Of a stretch of 64,000 bases of DNA, positions 35,936 to 45,167 are shown one piece after another. A program made the translations under genes and the position numbers. The stretch is taken from positions 2,356,001-2,420,000 of the forward strand of contig NZ_CP182357.1 in the NCBI RefSeq assembly GCF_048571275.1, written 5' to 3'. Numbering within the stretch: position 1 is the stretch's first letter; each line of letters begins with the position of its first letter. Origin of the DNA: Marinarcus sediminis (GTDB lineage Bacteria > Campylobacterota > Campylobacteria > Campylobacterales > Arcobacteraceae). The notes below the pieces were generated by a model. It was not told the origin of the DNA and made no database searches. It saw only the letters and a program-made list of their open reading frames with translations.

Positions 35936-36559
35936 TTATTGCCTTTTCTTTTTCTTTCTGCGACTGTTCATCTTGTAAGTGCACAGTTTGAGTTTTAAAA
36001 TAAGGTTGGAAGATATTTTATACATATTCATGATAATCTCTCTTTTTTCCTCTTCCAAATTTAATTTTGTTTTCTCATAAATGGTTAATAACTCTAAGTA
36101 ATTGATGTTTCCTAAAAAAGGGTATAAAAAAACAGATTTTTCCTCTTCTATTATCCATTCACTTAAGAGTGCAATCACCATTAACTCTGGCATCCAAGGT
36201 TGTCCATTGTGCATATTGACTTCCAAAGCTTTTATGATACTGTCATAATAAACCATCAAAGGTTCTTCTTTTTTTGCAATGATTCTTAAAGTAGAATTTT
36301 TATGCATATTGGCAATTAAACTTCTTAAGTACGTTGAACTGACCACACACTCTTGCAGTTTATGCAATAAATCTCGAAGTGTAGAAGATATATATTGAAC
36401 ATCTTCATCACTTCCAATGTTATATTGTATGGCTTGGTTATCCAATTGATAAAAATACTCTTCTAACGTTGTACGAATAAAAACCAATAGAGCTTCGGTT
36501 TTCATCTCTCGTAATAACTTAGGTTTGATTCTATTAGGGCAAGCAGCTAAAATATTCAT
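35936..36559 (-). CDS. Hypothetical protein downstream of chemoreceptor 1
   Basis: A 207-residue mostly helical protein with a basic C-terminal tail (MNSRRKKKKRQ). It follows the first chemoreceptor gene by 25 bp on the same strand with no terminator between, so it may be co-transcribed with it. The other two receptor units end in terminators and lack a copy. No domain recognised. Three Cys residues are scattered and do not form a metal motif. Confidence 0.6.
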   Translation of the reverse strand: MNILAACPNRIKPKLLREMKTEALLVFIRTTLEEYFYQLDNQAIQYNIGSDEDVQYISSTLRDLLHKLQECVVSSTYLRSLIANMHKNSTLRIIAKKEEPLMVYYDSIIKALEVNMHNGQPWMPELMVIALLSEWIIEEEKSVFLYPFLGNINYLELLTIYEKTKLNLEEEKREIIMNMYKISSNLILKLKLCTYKMNSRRKKKKRQ

Positions 36560-36579
36560 TGTTTAATCTCTCAAGGTGA

Positions 36580-37902
36580 AGAGCTTAAAAGCTCTCCCAC
36601 TCTTCATTGGATTCAGAGGTTTTAGGTTTGAGTGTTTTTACACTTTTTTGCTCTGTAAATTTAGAACTTTTTGGTTTTGGTTTTGCTTTTGCTTTTACAA
36701 CTTCTATGTTTGGAATCTCTTCTCTTTTACTCATAGCTCTTCCTTTGGCTTCATCTTTTCCATGAAACTCTTTGGCATTGGCATCATTGACTATGAGTTT
36801 TGCAATCTCATCTGTTGATACAGCTATATCTCTGGTTTGTGAAGCAACCATCGCATTTTGTTGTGTTTGTTGATCCAGTTGATTCACCGCATCATTGATT
36901 TGCTCAATTCCTAAGAGTTGCTCTTTTGAAGCACTCTCTACATCTCCAATAAGCGTAATGGTTTTAGAGATATTTTCATTGAGTTTTTTATACCCTTCAA
37001 TCATATTTCCAGCAATATTTTTCCCTTGATTGGCTTTTGAAGTGGCATTTTCTACTAAAGATTTAATCTCAGATGCAGCTTCTGCACTTCGTGAAGCCAA
37101 GTTACGTACCTCTTGAGCAACCACGGCAAACCCTTTCCCAGCTTCCCCTGCAGTTGCTGCTTCAACGGCTGCATTCAAAGATAAGATATTCGTTTGAAAT
37201 GCAATTTGGTCAATGACGGTTATGGCTTCATTAATGGCAGTAACTTGGGCATTAATCTCATCCATAGAGACATTGGTTTCATTGGCAAGTTTTTCACCTT
37301 GGTTTGCAGAAGCCGTTACATCGGTTGAGAGATTTGACATTTGAGCAATATTCTCAGTATTGAGTCTGATGTTACTGGTGATTTCTTCTAAGGCTGCGGC
37401 GGTTTCTTCTAAAGATGAGGCAGCTTCATTGGTACTGGCATTAAGTTTATCAACATTTTTTAAAAGCATAGCAGAACTGTCATCCAGTGTTAATCCATTG
37501 ATTTTATTGTCTAAAAGCATTCCTGTAATGGAATCCCCTAAGGTATTCACTCCTGTGGCCAATTTTAAAAGATGCTCTTTTAAATGTTTGGTATCTATTT
37601 TATTTAAATAACTGTATGAAGCATACTCTTCAATGATATTTAATACATTATCAATATTGTTCTCTAAATTATCTGCCATTTTATTTAAGACATCTTTTAA
37701 TTGCATTAATGCAGGGTTTGAAACACTTATATCCAACCGTTGGCAAAGATCTCCTTGTTCAAACTCTCCTAAGACTGCAATGGTTTCATCGATGAGTTTT
37801 CTGTCCTCTTCGATACCTTTTTTAGTTTTCTCAATATTCCCATTAACCACTTTTGCCATCTCTCCAAATTCATCGCTTGAGTCAATCGCGATTAATTCTG
37901 CT
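36580..37902. repeat. 1323-bp block apparently identical to 39699-41021 (copy A)
   Basis: The 3' part of chemoreceptor gene 1, from just past the stop to the segment encoding AELIAIDSSDEFGEMAK, matches chemoreceptor gene 2 at a constant offset of 3119 bp. I compared the aligned lines by eye and found no difference, and the two predicted proteins are identical over the block. Identity ends abruptly at the membrane-proximal linker. This points to recent duplication or gene conversion. Confidence 0.85.
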
Positions 37903-38609
37903 GTTTTACTCTCTAAATTGAGGTATGCAAAAAAACTGTTTAAGCCTATTCTAAAACTCTCAAGTTTACTTGAAATTTCACGAATAATTAAAAAAGCTGT
38001 TGCTGTACCTAAAACAAGGGCTATAAGAATAAGGGAAGTTACTATTGTTTGAGCAGTTTCGTATACAACATCACCTTGGGCACTGGCCGCTTCTCCTCCT
38101 TTAACATTCATATCCACCAATTCAAGCATATCATGTGAGTAATCATTAAATACAATTGCGCCTTCTCTGAGAATTTCCATCGCTTCTTGGGTTTTATTTT
38201 CTCTTGATACAGATAATAAATGCTCATGTATTTTCATATACGCTTCAAACTTTTCTGAAAACTTGTCATACAAAGCTTGTTCATCAGCTGAAGAGATCAA
38301 TTTTTCATAGATTCTACGATTCGTTTTTAAAACACTTTTTACTTCGTTAATAGAGTTTTCAGCCTCTTTCATCTCTTCTGGAGTTTGAGACAATACATGC
38401 AAAAATTCGGCAATACGCAAATCAGATGTATTGGTATTAATTTCCTCAACAACTTTAATGCTTGGCATCCAATTTTCTGCCATTATGGTTGACTGGTCAT
38501 TGACCATACTCATACGTTGCAATGAAATAAATCCCAATATAGCCATTAACACCAATATAATTCCAAACCCCAAACTCAATTTGGTACTTGTTTTTATGTT
38601 CTTCAACAT
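36585..38609 (-). CDS. Methyl-accepting chemotaxis protein (unit 1)
   Basis: A 674-residue transmembrane chemoreceptor. The N-terminal helix (about residues 12-30) is followed by a roughly 155-residue periplasmic four-helix-bundle-type sensor, a second helix near 188-208, a HAMP-like segment, and the cytoplasmic signalling hairpin with IDQIAFQTNILSLNAAVEAA. The extreme C-terminus, after a Lys/Pro-rich linker, is EEWESF, matching the xWxxF CheR/CheB docking pentapeptide. The degenerate kinase gene lies 18 bp upstream on the same strand. Its last 1323 bp match the unit 2 receptor. Ligand unknown; location in a hydrogenase region suggests redox or hydrogen-linked taxis. Confidence 0.92.
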   Translation of the reverse strand: MLKNIKTSTKLSLGFGIILVLMAILGFISLQRMSMVNDQSTIMAENWMPSIKVVEEINTNTSDLRIAEFLHVLSQTPEEMKEAENSINEVKSVLKTNRRIYEKLISSADEQALYDKFSEKFEAYMKIHEHLLSVSRENKTQEAMEILREGAIVFNDYSHDMLELVDMNVKGGEAASAQGDVVYETAQTIVTSLILIALVLGTATAFLIIREISSKLESFRIGLNSFFAYLNLESKTAELIAIDSSDEFGEMAKVVNGNIEKTKKGIEEDRKLIDETIAVLGEFEQGDLCQRLDISVSNPALMQLKDVLNKMADNLENNIDNVLNIIEEYASYSYLNKIDTKHLKEHLLKLATGVNTLGDSITGMLLDNKINGLTLDDSSAMLLKNVDKLNASTNEAASSLEETAAALEEITSNIRLNTENIAQMSNLSTDVTASANQGEKLANETNVSMDEINAQVTAINEAITVIDQIAFQTNILSLNAAVEAATAGEAGKGFAVVAQEVRNLASRSAEAASEIKSLVENATSKANQGKNIAGNMIEGYKKLNENISKTITLIGDVESASKEQLLGIEQINDAVNQLDQQTQQNAMVASQTRDIAVSTDEIAKLIVNDANAKEFHGKDEAKGRAMSKREEIPNIEVVKAKAKPKPKSSKFTEQKSVKTLKPKTSESNEEWESF

Positions 38610-38627
38610 TTAATCTCCTATTTAAAA

Positions 38628-39311
38628 TTACTTATTTAATGTAATAGTAAAATTACTGCTACAAAACCTCTCCCCTTTAATATAAAATTCCTCCTTCTTG
38701 ATTTGTATTTTTCCATTAAAATTTTCTTCAATTATCTCTGTTGATGTGGGTAAAGTTGGACTTTTTTTTAAGAATTCAATAGAGTTTTTGCTGTTGCTTT
38801 TAATTGAAATCTCAATTTGATTCATCGTTGATTGAGTTGAGATTAAGATATATCTCTTTTTTCTGCTTCTGTTTTGAGTTAATATATAGATATAATCGTT
38901 TAAAATATTTAAAAATACTTGCATCATTTCAGTCTCTACTCCACATATTTCAATATGAGTGGAATAAGTTGTATATACAATGATTTTGGACTTTTTTAAA
39001 AAGAGTTGTAAAAGAGTAAGGCTGTTCTGAATGCAGTTTTCCAAATTAAAAAAAGTTATTTCATTGCTTTTATTAAAATAATCATTAAAGTATTTCATTG
39101 TTGAAATGAGTTGTTTAATATTCTCATTGATTGTTTCAAGTGTCTCTTTGTAGATGGATTCATCAAATAGACCCATCTCCAAATTAAGTAAACTTCCAGA
39201 AGATTGTATATACATTAAATTTAATTGCTCTTCCCATTGAGCAATAAGATTTTGCATTACTTCTGCCGCATGTAAAAAGTTTTTTTCTTTTAACAAATTA
39301 TTTTTTTGCAT
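38628..39311 (-). CDS. Degenerate histidine-kinase-like protein (unit 1)
   Basis: A 227-residue soluble protein that aligns with the HisKA-HATPase part of Campylobacterota sensor kinases. The usual IAHQWRQPL of the phospho-acceptor region reads LIAQWEEQL here, so the histidine is lost. The N-box region survives in part (QVFLNILNDYIYIL), but the glycine-rich G1 and G2 ATP boxes are absent. It is therefore probably a pseudokinase that binds a partner. It is the first gene of a two-gene unit with chemoreceptor 1 and diverges from the copies in units 2 and 3. Confidence 0.65.
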   Translation of the reverse strand: MQKNNLLKEKNFLHAAEVMQNLIAQWEEQLNLMYIQSSGSLLNLEMGLFDESIYKETLETINENIKQLISTMKYFNDYFNKSNEITFFNLENCIQNSLTLLQLFLKKSKIIVYTTYSTHIEICGVETEMMQVFLNILNDYIYILTQNRSRKKRYILISTQSTMNQIEISIKSNSKNSIEFLKKSPTLPTSTEIIEENFNGKIQIKKEEFYIKGERFCSSNFTITLNK

Positions 39312-39652
39312 GGGATCTATTTTTATTTTTTATATATAAATGAAGAGTATTAAATGGTGTACAAGCCAATTGAACTGTTTGTAATATTGATGCTTTTATT
39401 TGCCTCTTTTTTTCTTGAAACACCGTCATCTCACCTAATATTAATTTGTCTTATATATATAAAATTAATAACTTTCTAAAATATTATTTTCTATATATAT
39501 CAATAAGGTGATTATCTTATCTTATCTTATCTTTCAATTAATTAGCCATTTATATTTTAAATTATTTTTATATTTTTAAGTTAAATAAATAAATAAGAGA
39601 AGTTGAATTTAATAATAAAATTAAATAGGAAAAAGAGAAAAAAAATAGGGAT
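39312..39652. other. Gene-free leader of chemoreceptor unit 1
   Basis: A stretch with no supported gene. It holds the roughly 195-bp leader of the unit 1 kinase-like gene, the TTATC-repeat element, and an AT-rich tail (about 39588-39630) that is shared with the gap at 43050-43095. That tail resembles a leftover of the promoter-proximal sequence found in front of the gene at 46145, suggesting the units arose by duplication of a divergent promoter. Confidence 0.6.
39505..39551 (-). promoter_or_regulatory. Shared leader element, copy 1
   Basis: Contains AAGGTGATTATC, four TTATC repeats, and on the minus strand TGGCTAATTAATTGAAAG (39531-39548), all pointing toward the kinase-like gene 194 bp away. 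TGGC-N7-TTG is the layout of a sigma-54 -24/-12 promoter, but GA replaces the usual GC at -12. Nearly the same element occurs at 42963-43012 and 46057-46102. Confidence 0.6.
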
Positions 39653-39686
39653 ACTCTTTTTATCTGTAGCAAAAGATAAAAAGAGT
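39653..39686 (-). terminator. Intrinsic terminator of chemoreceptor 2
   Basis: A 13-bp stem (ACTCTTTTTATCT / AGATAAAAAGAGT) with an 8-base loop, 17 bp past the receptor stop and followed on the minus strand by a run of T residues (39636-39645). The same hairpin follows chemoreceptor 3. Confidence 0.85.
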
Positions 39687-39698
39687 AATAATGACAAG

Positions 39699-41021
39699 AG
39701 AGCTTAAAAGCTCTCCCACTCTTCATTGGATTCAGAGGTTTTAGGTTTGAGTGTTTTTACACTTTTTTGCTCTGTAAATTTAGAACTTTTTGGTTTTGGT
39801 TTTGCTTTTGCTTTTACAACTTCTATGTTTGGAATCTCTTCTCTTTTACTCATAGCTCTTCCTTTGGCTTCATCTTTTCCATGAAACTCTTTGGCATTGG
39901 CATCATTGACTATGAGTTTTGCAATCTCATCTGTTGATACAGCTATATCTCTGGTTTGTGAAGCAACCATCGCATTTTGTTGTGTTTGTTGATCCAGTTG
40001 ATTCACCGCATCATTGATTTGCTCAATTCCTAAGAGTTGCTCTTTTGAAGCACTCTCTACATCTCCAATAAGCGTAATGGTTTTAGAGATATTTTCATTG
40101 AGTTTTTTATACCCTTCAATCATATTTCCAGCAATATTTTTCCCTTGATTGGCTTTTGAAGTGGCATTTTCTACTAAAGATTTAATCTCAGATGCAGCTT
40201 CTGCACTTCGTGAAGCCAAGTTACGTACCTCTTGAGCAACCACGGCAAACCCTTTCCCAGCTTCCCCTGCAGTTGCTGCTTCAACGGCTGCATTCAAAGA
40301 TAAGATATTCGTTTGAAATGCAATTTGGTCAATGACGGTTATGGCTTCATTAATGGCAGTAACTTGGGCATTAATCTCATCCATAGAGACATTGGTTTCA
40401 TTGGCAAGTTTTTCACCTTGGTTTGCAGAAGCCGTTACATCGGTTGAGAGATTTGACATTTGAGCAATATTCTCAGTATTGAGTCTGATGTTACTGGTGA
40501 TTTCTTCTAAGGCTGCGGCGGTTTCTTCTAAAGATGAGGCAGCTTCATTGGTACTGGCATTAAGTTTATCAACATTTTTTAAAAGCATAGCAGAACTGTC
40601 ATCCAGTGTTAATCCATTGATTTTATTGTCTAAAAGCATTCCTGTAATGGAATCCCCTAAGGTATTCACTCCTGTGGCCAATTTTAAAAGATGCTCTTTT
40701 AAATGTTTGGTATCTATTTTATTTAAATAACTGTATGAAGCATACTCTTCAATGATATTTAATACATTATCAATATTGTTCTCTAAATTATCTGCCATTT
40801 TATTTAAGACATCTTTTAATTGCATTAATGCAGGGTTTGAAACACTTATATCCAACCGTTGGCAAAGATCTCCTTGTTCAAACTCTCCTAAGACTGCAAT
40901 GGTTTCATCGATGAGTTTTCTGTCCTCTTCGATACCTTTTTTAGTTTTCTCAATATTCCCATTAACCACTTTTGCCATCTCTCCAAATTCATCGCTTGAG
41001 TCAATCGCGATTAATTCTGCT
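39699..41021. repeat. 1323-bp block apparently identical to 36580-37902 (copy B)
   Basis: Matches copy A at a constant offset of 3119 bp, covering the 3' part of chemoreceptor gene 2. The block ends where the two proteins change from a shared signalling part to different sensor parts. Confidence 0.85.
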
Positions 41022-42055
41022 TCGTTTGATTCTCGGTTTAAATATTTAAAAAAGTTTATTAATCCATCTTGAAACAAAGATAAAAGTGTTGCGATGTTTC
41101 GAGGCAGTATAACAGCTAATGTGATTGCAAATGCTAAAATTATCAGAGATATTATGATGATTAAAAATTCAAGATTTTGATTCAATTGAGATACATCAGA
41201 ACCAATTTTATCTTGATCATCTTTAATTGATAATTTTATATTTTCCGATAACTCTGCGACTTTTGGTCCAATAGTATTGATTTTTTCATTAATAGTTTTA
41301 TTTCTCTCAATGATAATTTGATGTATTGAAGCAACTCCCTTCTCATACGTCTCTATTAAATGAATAATTTCTTTTAAGATTTCTCTTCTTTTGGGATTTT
41401 GTACACTTTTTCTTATTGTCAATAATTCTTCATTCAAAGTTATAAACTCTTTGTGCACCCTATCATAATCACTTTGAGAGTTTGACTCCAAAAATTTCAT
41501 GGTATAAAGTCTTGCTAATAAGAGAGTTCTTAACCCTTCTGCTGTTTTCAAAGAGGTCTCAAAGTCTTTATCTTTTTTTGCACTTTCCATTACAAAAGTT
41601 AAATCTTTTTCGATTTTTAGACCAAAAACATCAAGCGTATTGAATTTGATATCATCTCTTTTTTTCATAAACTCAATGATTTCCAAGAAACTTTGCTTAT
41701 ATATTTTGAGTTGATTTTCAATCTCTAATACCATAGGTGCTCGAGTTGGATTTTCAATCTCTTTTTTTGCCGTTTCAATAAACTCAGTTGTTTTTCTAAA
41801 ATAATTCTCAAACCCCTCAATGTTTGACTGTTCTTTCTTATCAAGGTATGCCATTACACTTAATCTCATCATAAGCATATTGGCTTGAACCCGTCCAGCT
41901 AAAACACTGTCTTTTGCCATTTCTCTGTAATTTGTAAAACCCTCCCCAGATTTTGCAATTCCATATGTACTGTATGAAGCTAAAAAGACAATTAAAATAA
42001 CCATCACCGAAAATGAAAGTATAAGTTTCATTTTTATTGTTAAATTTTTTAACAT
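39704..42055 (-). CDS. Methyl-accepting chemotaxis protein (unit 2)
   Basis: A 783-residue transmembrane chemoreceptor with a longer sensor part than unit 1. An N-terminal helix (about 10-28) precedes a long helical periplasmic region of about 265 residues and a second helix near 297-317. The HAMP-like linker, signalling hairpin and C-terminal EEWESF docking motif are the same as in unit 1. The sensor resembles a long helical-bimodular type. The kinase-like gene lies 19 bp upstream. Signalling parts are identical to unit 1, so the two receptors should share adaptation and array partners while sensing different cues. Confidence 0.92.
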   Translation of the reverse strand: MLKNLTIKMKLILSFSVMVILIVFLASYSTYGIAKSGEGFTNYREMAKDSVLAGRVQANMLMMRLSVMAYLDKKEQSNIEGFENYFRKTTEFIETAKKEIENPTRAPMVLEIENQLKIYKQSFLEIIEFMKKRDDIKFNTLDVFGLKIEKDLTFVMESAKKDKDFETSLKTAEGLRTLLLARLYTMKFLESNSQSDYDRVHKEFITLNEELLTIRKSVQNPKRREILKEIIHLIETYEKGVASIHQIIIERNKTINEKINTIGPKVAELSENIKLSIKDDQDKIGSDVSQLNQNLEFLIIIISLIILAFAITLAVILPRNIATLLSLFQDGLINFFKYLNRESNEAELIAIDSSDEFGEMAKVVNGNIEKTKKGIEEDRKLIDETIAVLGEFEQGDLCQRLDISVSNPALMQLKDVLNKMADNLENNIDNVLNIIEEYASYSYLNKIDTKHLKEHLLKLATGVNTLGDSITGMLLDNKINGLTLDDSSAMLLKNVDKLNASTNEAASSLEETAAALEEITSNIRLNTENIAQMSNLSTDVTASANQGEKLANETNVSMDEINAQVTAINEAITVIDQIAFQTNILSLNAAVEAATAGEAGKGFAVVAQEVRNLASRSAEAASEIKSLVENATSKANQGKNIAGNMIEGYKKLNENISKTITLIGDVESASKEQLLGIEQINDAVNQLDQQTQQNAMVASQTRDIAVSTDEIAKLIVNDANAKEFHGKDEAKGRAMSKREEIPNIEVVKAKAKPKPKSSKFTEQKSVKTLKPKTSESNEEWESF

Positions 42056-42074
42056 TTTCTTCTCCTATTGAATA

Positions 42075-42767
42075 TTATGTATTTAATGTGATAATAAAAG
42101 CATTACCACAAAACCTCTGTTTGTTAATATAGAACTTCTCATTTTGAATTTTAAGTTCTGCATTAAAACTCTCTTCTAATATCTCCTTTGTTGTTGGAAG
42201 TGTTTTGCTTTTTTCTATTTTTTCTATATCCTTTTCACTGTTATTTTTTATGCTTATCTCAATTTGATTCATACTGATTTTTGTTGAAATAAATATTTGA
42301 CCATTTAAAACACGTTTATTTTGAGTTAAAATAAATATTTGTCGATTAAAGATATTAATGAGTACTTGCATCAATTCTGTCTCTACTCCAAATATCTCGA
42401 TATGACTCTCAAAAGTTGTATGCACAACTATTTTTGACCTCTCAAAAAATGAATGCACCAACATAAGGCTATTTTCTATGCAGTTTTCTAAGTTAAAAAA
42501 CTTTTTTTCATTATTTTGATTAAAGTAATCATTAAAGTATTTCATGGTAGGAATGAGTTGTTTAATATTCTCATTGATACTCTCAAGTGTCTCTTTATAC
42601 ATGCTTTCAGTAAGCACACCCATTTCCAAGTTCACTAAAGTTCCAGATGATTTCGTATAGATTAAACTTAACTGTTCTTTCCATTGAGTAATAAGCGCTT
42701 GCATTACTTCTGTTCCATGCAAAAATTTACTCTCACTTAATAAATTATTATTTCGCTTTTGATTCAT
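42075..42767 (-). CDS. Degenerate histidine-kinase-like protein (unit 2)
   Basis: A 230-residue paralogue of the unit 1 protein and almost identical to the unit 3 copy, with only a handful of differing residues. The phospho-acceptor position reads ITQW where kinases have AHQW, and no glycine-rich ATP box is present. It precedes chemoreceptor 2 by 19 bp. A regulatory or adaptor partner of the receptor is inferred from the fixed pairing. The N-terminal region is helical, like a dimerisation domain, which is all that can be said about its fold. Confidence 0.65.
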   Translation of the reverse strand: MNQKRNNNLLSESKFLHGTEVMQALITQWKEQLSLIYTKSSGTLVNLEMGVLTESMYKETLESINENIKQLIPTMKYFNDYFNQNNEKKFFNLENCIENSLMLVHSFFERSKIVVHTTFESHIEIFGVETELMQVLINIFNRQIFILTQNKRVLNGQIFISTKISMNQIEISIKNNSEKDIEKIEKSKTLPTTKEILEESFNAELKIQNEKFYINKQRFCGNAFIITLNT

Positions 42768-43113
42768 CGTAATCTCCTTGAAAAGAAAAGATAAGCTGAA
42801 AAAAATAGATGGCTTAAAAATAAAATAATGGAATGAATGTTAATTCTCATGATGTAGATTGGTTCATCTTTTTTAAAAACACAATCACCTCACTTACTAT
42901 TAATTTATAGTACTCTTGCAAAACTAATAACTTTTTTAAATATTTTTTTTAATTATTCCACTAAGGTGAATTTATCTTATCTTATCTTATCTTTCAATTA
43001 ATTAGCCATTTAATTTTTATTTGATTATGTTAAACTGAAAAAATAAAAAAATAAATAAGAGAAGTTGAATTTAATAATAAAATTAAATGAGCAGTGGATA
43101 AAAAAATAGGAAT
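42768..43113. other. Gene-free leader of chemoreceptor unit 2
   Basis: A stretch with no supported gene. From the kinase-like start rightward it is closely similar to 45861-46102, then carries the TTATC element and an AT-rich tail also present near 39588-39630. The part at about 43014-43033 (TTTTTATTTGATTATGTTAA) matches the sequence just before the gene at 46145, so it looks like a remnant of that gene's promoter. Confidence 0.6.
42963..43012 (-). promoter_or_regulatory. Shared leader element, copy 2
   Basis: AAGGTGAA, TTATC repeats and TGGCTAATTAATTGAAAG on the minus strand (42991-43008), 196 bp upstream of the unit 2 kinase-like gene. An AATCACCT sequence at 42894-42901 is the partial inverse of the AAGGTGAA end. 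Confidence 0.6.
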
Positions 43114-43147
43114 ACTCTTTTTATCTGTACTAAAAGATAAAAAGAGC
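43114..43147 (-). terminator. Intrinsic terminator of chemoreceptor 3
   Basis: The same hairpin as at 39653-39686, with one changed base at the stem end, followed by T residues on the minus strand. Confidence 0.8.
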
Positions 43148-43164
43148 AATAATAAGAAGAGAGC

Positions 43165-45147
43165 TTAAAAGCTCTCCCACTCTTCATTGGATGTTTCAGA
43201 ATGATTTGTTTTGATTATTTTTTCACTTTTTTTTTCTGGTGATTTAAACATTTTTGGTTTTGCTTTTACTTTGGCAACTTCTATGTTTGGAATCTCTTCT
43301 CTTTTACTCATAGCTCTGCCTTTGGCTTCATCTTTCCCATGAAACTCTTTGGCATTGGCATTACTGACAATGAGTTTTGCAATCTCATCGGTTAAAACAG
43401 CAATATCTTGTGTATGTGAAGCAACCATCGCATTTTGTTGTGTTTGTTGATCCAATTGATTGACTGCATCATTGATTTGCTCAATTCCTAACAGTTGTTC
43501 TTTTGAAGCCCCTTCAATATCGGAAATCAAATTAATGGTTTTAGAAATATCTTCATTGAGTTTTTTATATCCTGCAATCATATCACCTGCAATATTTTTC
43601 CCTTGATTGGCTTTTGAAGTAGCCGTTTCAACCAATGATTTAATCTCAGATGCAGCTTCTGCACTTCGTGAAGCCAAGTTACGTACCTCTTGAGCAACCA
43701 CGGCAAACCCTTTCCCCGCTTCCCCTGCAGTTGCTGCTTCAACGGCTGCATTCAAAGATAAGATATTCGTTTGAAATGCAATTTGGTCAATGACGGTTAT
43801 GGCTTCATTAATGGCAGTAACTTGTGCATTAATCTCATCCATAGAGACATTGGTTTCATTGGCAAGTTTTTCACCTTGGTTTGCAGAAGCCGTTACATCG
43901 GTTGAGAGATTTGACATTTGAGCAATATTCTCAGTATTGAGTCTGATGTTACTGGTGATTTCTTCTAAGGCTGCGGCGGTTTCTTCTAAAGATGAAGCCG
44001 CATCATTTGAACTAGCATTAAGTTTATCGACATTGTCTAAAAGAACATGAGAACTCTCATCCAGTGTTAATCCATTGATTTTATTTTCCAATAACATGGA
44101 ATTGATAATATCAGCAAGATTATTTAACCCTTTTGCTACAGTTCCTACATCATTTTCAACTCTGTCTCTAAAATCTAATTTTGCAAAACTGTCTAATACT
44201 CGTGTGATTTTATTGATATCTTCACACACATTATGTGTAGTAACATCAAGCATATTATTAAAAATGGTTTTTAACTCTTGAAGACTCTCATTTTGAGTAC
44301 TTTTTTCTATTCTTTGATTTAGTCGTCCATTGCCCACTTCATTGACCACTCTTTTTACATCATCAATTAAGTTGTTATCTTGTTCGATTAATTTTTGTGT
44401 TTTTTCTATATTCGAATTAACTACTTTTGCCATTTGGGCAAACTCATCTTCACCATCCAGTTTTATTAAATCTACACTCTTCACTTCTTTGTTAAGATAA
44501 GAAAAAAACGAAAGCAACCCTACTTTGAAGCTGTTTAATGAATTTATAATCTCTTTTGATATTATTAAAGAAACAATGACAAAAATGGCAATAGCAACAA
44601 TGGCTAAAGTTAACAACATATTGTCTAAAAATGAATTTGACTCATTTTTTAACTCTAAAGCACTTTTATTGATCTCTTCTAATTTTAATTCAAGGGCTAC
44701 GCCTATTTTAGCCATACCCAACATAATACTTTTACGCTCTGGTGATACCTCTTGTCTGTGTTCGTTAAACGCCTCAATTTCTAAAGCAGAAACTTGAGTG
44801 AACGCTTCAATATATTTTGTTGTCAAGTTAATAATATCATCACATAACTGTTGGTTCTTATCACTACTCAACCCCTCTTTAAAAGAACTGACGTCGTTAC
44901 TTATGGCATTAAACTTATCTTTTACTTTTTGGGCACCCGCTTCATTGGGCAATCTTGAAAATTGATAAACAGCAATTCTTCCATTTAAAACTTCTTGGAT
45001 GAATTTATTTGTATGTAAAGCAGCTTCATTTCTTGTATTTGAAATAGTGCTGTAATGGTTATAGATGATGCCACTTATTATAACAATAAGAACAAATAGC
45101 GTGGGGAATAACAAGAGTTTTTTCTTTGTACTCATTTGATTTAACAT
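43165..45147 (-). CDS. Methyl-accepting chemotaxis protein (unit 3)
   Basis: A 660-residue transmembrane chemoreceptor. N-terminal helix (about 10-28), a periplasmic helical sensor of about 145 residues, a second helix near 176-196, a HAMP-like segment that differs from units 1 and 2, then a signalling hairpin largely identical to theirs and the C-terminal EEWESF motif. The linker before this tail has diverged. The kinase-like gene lies 20 bp upstream. It is the oldest or least converted of the three receptors. Confidence 0.92.
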   Translation of the reverse strand: MLNQMSTKKKLLLFPTLFVLIVIISGIIYNHYSTISNTRNEAALHTNKFIQEVLNGRIAVYQFSRLPNEAGAQKVKDKFNAISNDVSSFKEGLSSDKNQQLCDDIINLTTKYIEAFTQVSALEIEAFNEHRQEVSPERKSIMLGMAKIGVALELKLEEINKSALELKNESNSFLDNMLLTLAIVAIAIFVIVSLIISKEIINSLNSFKVGLLSFFSYLNKEVKSVDLIKLDGEDEFAQMAKVVNSNIEKTQKLIEQDNNLIDDVKRVVNEVGNGRLNQRIEKSTQNESLQELKTIFNNMLDVTTHNVCEDINKITRVLDSFAKLDFRDRVENDVGTVAKGLNNLADIINSMLLENKINGLTLDESSHVLLDNVDKLNASSNDAASSLEETAAALEEITSNIRLNTENIAQMSNLSTDVTASANQGEKLANETNVSMDEINAQVTAINEAITVIDQIAFQTNILSLNAAVEAATAGEAGKGFAVVAQEVRNLASRSAEAASEIKSLVETATSKANQGKNIAGDMIAGYKKLNEDISKTINLISDIEGASKEQLLGIEQINDAVNQLDQQTQQNAMVASHTQDIAVLTDEIAKLIVSNANAKEFHGKDEAKGRAMSKREEIPNIEVAKVKAKPKMFKSPEKKSEKIIKTNHSETSNEEWESF

Positions 45148-45167
45148 TTTTTTCTCCTAGTTAAAAA

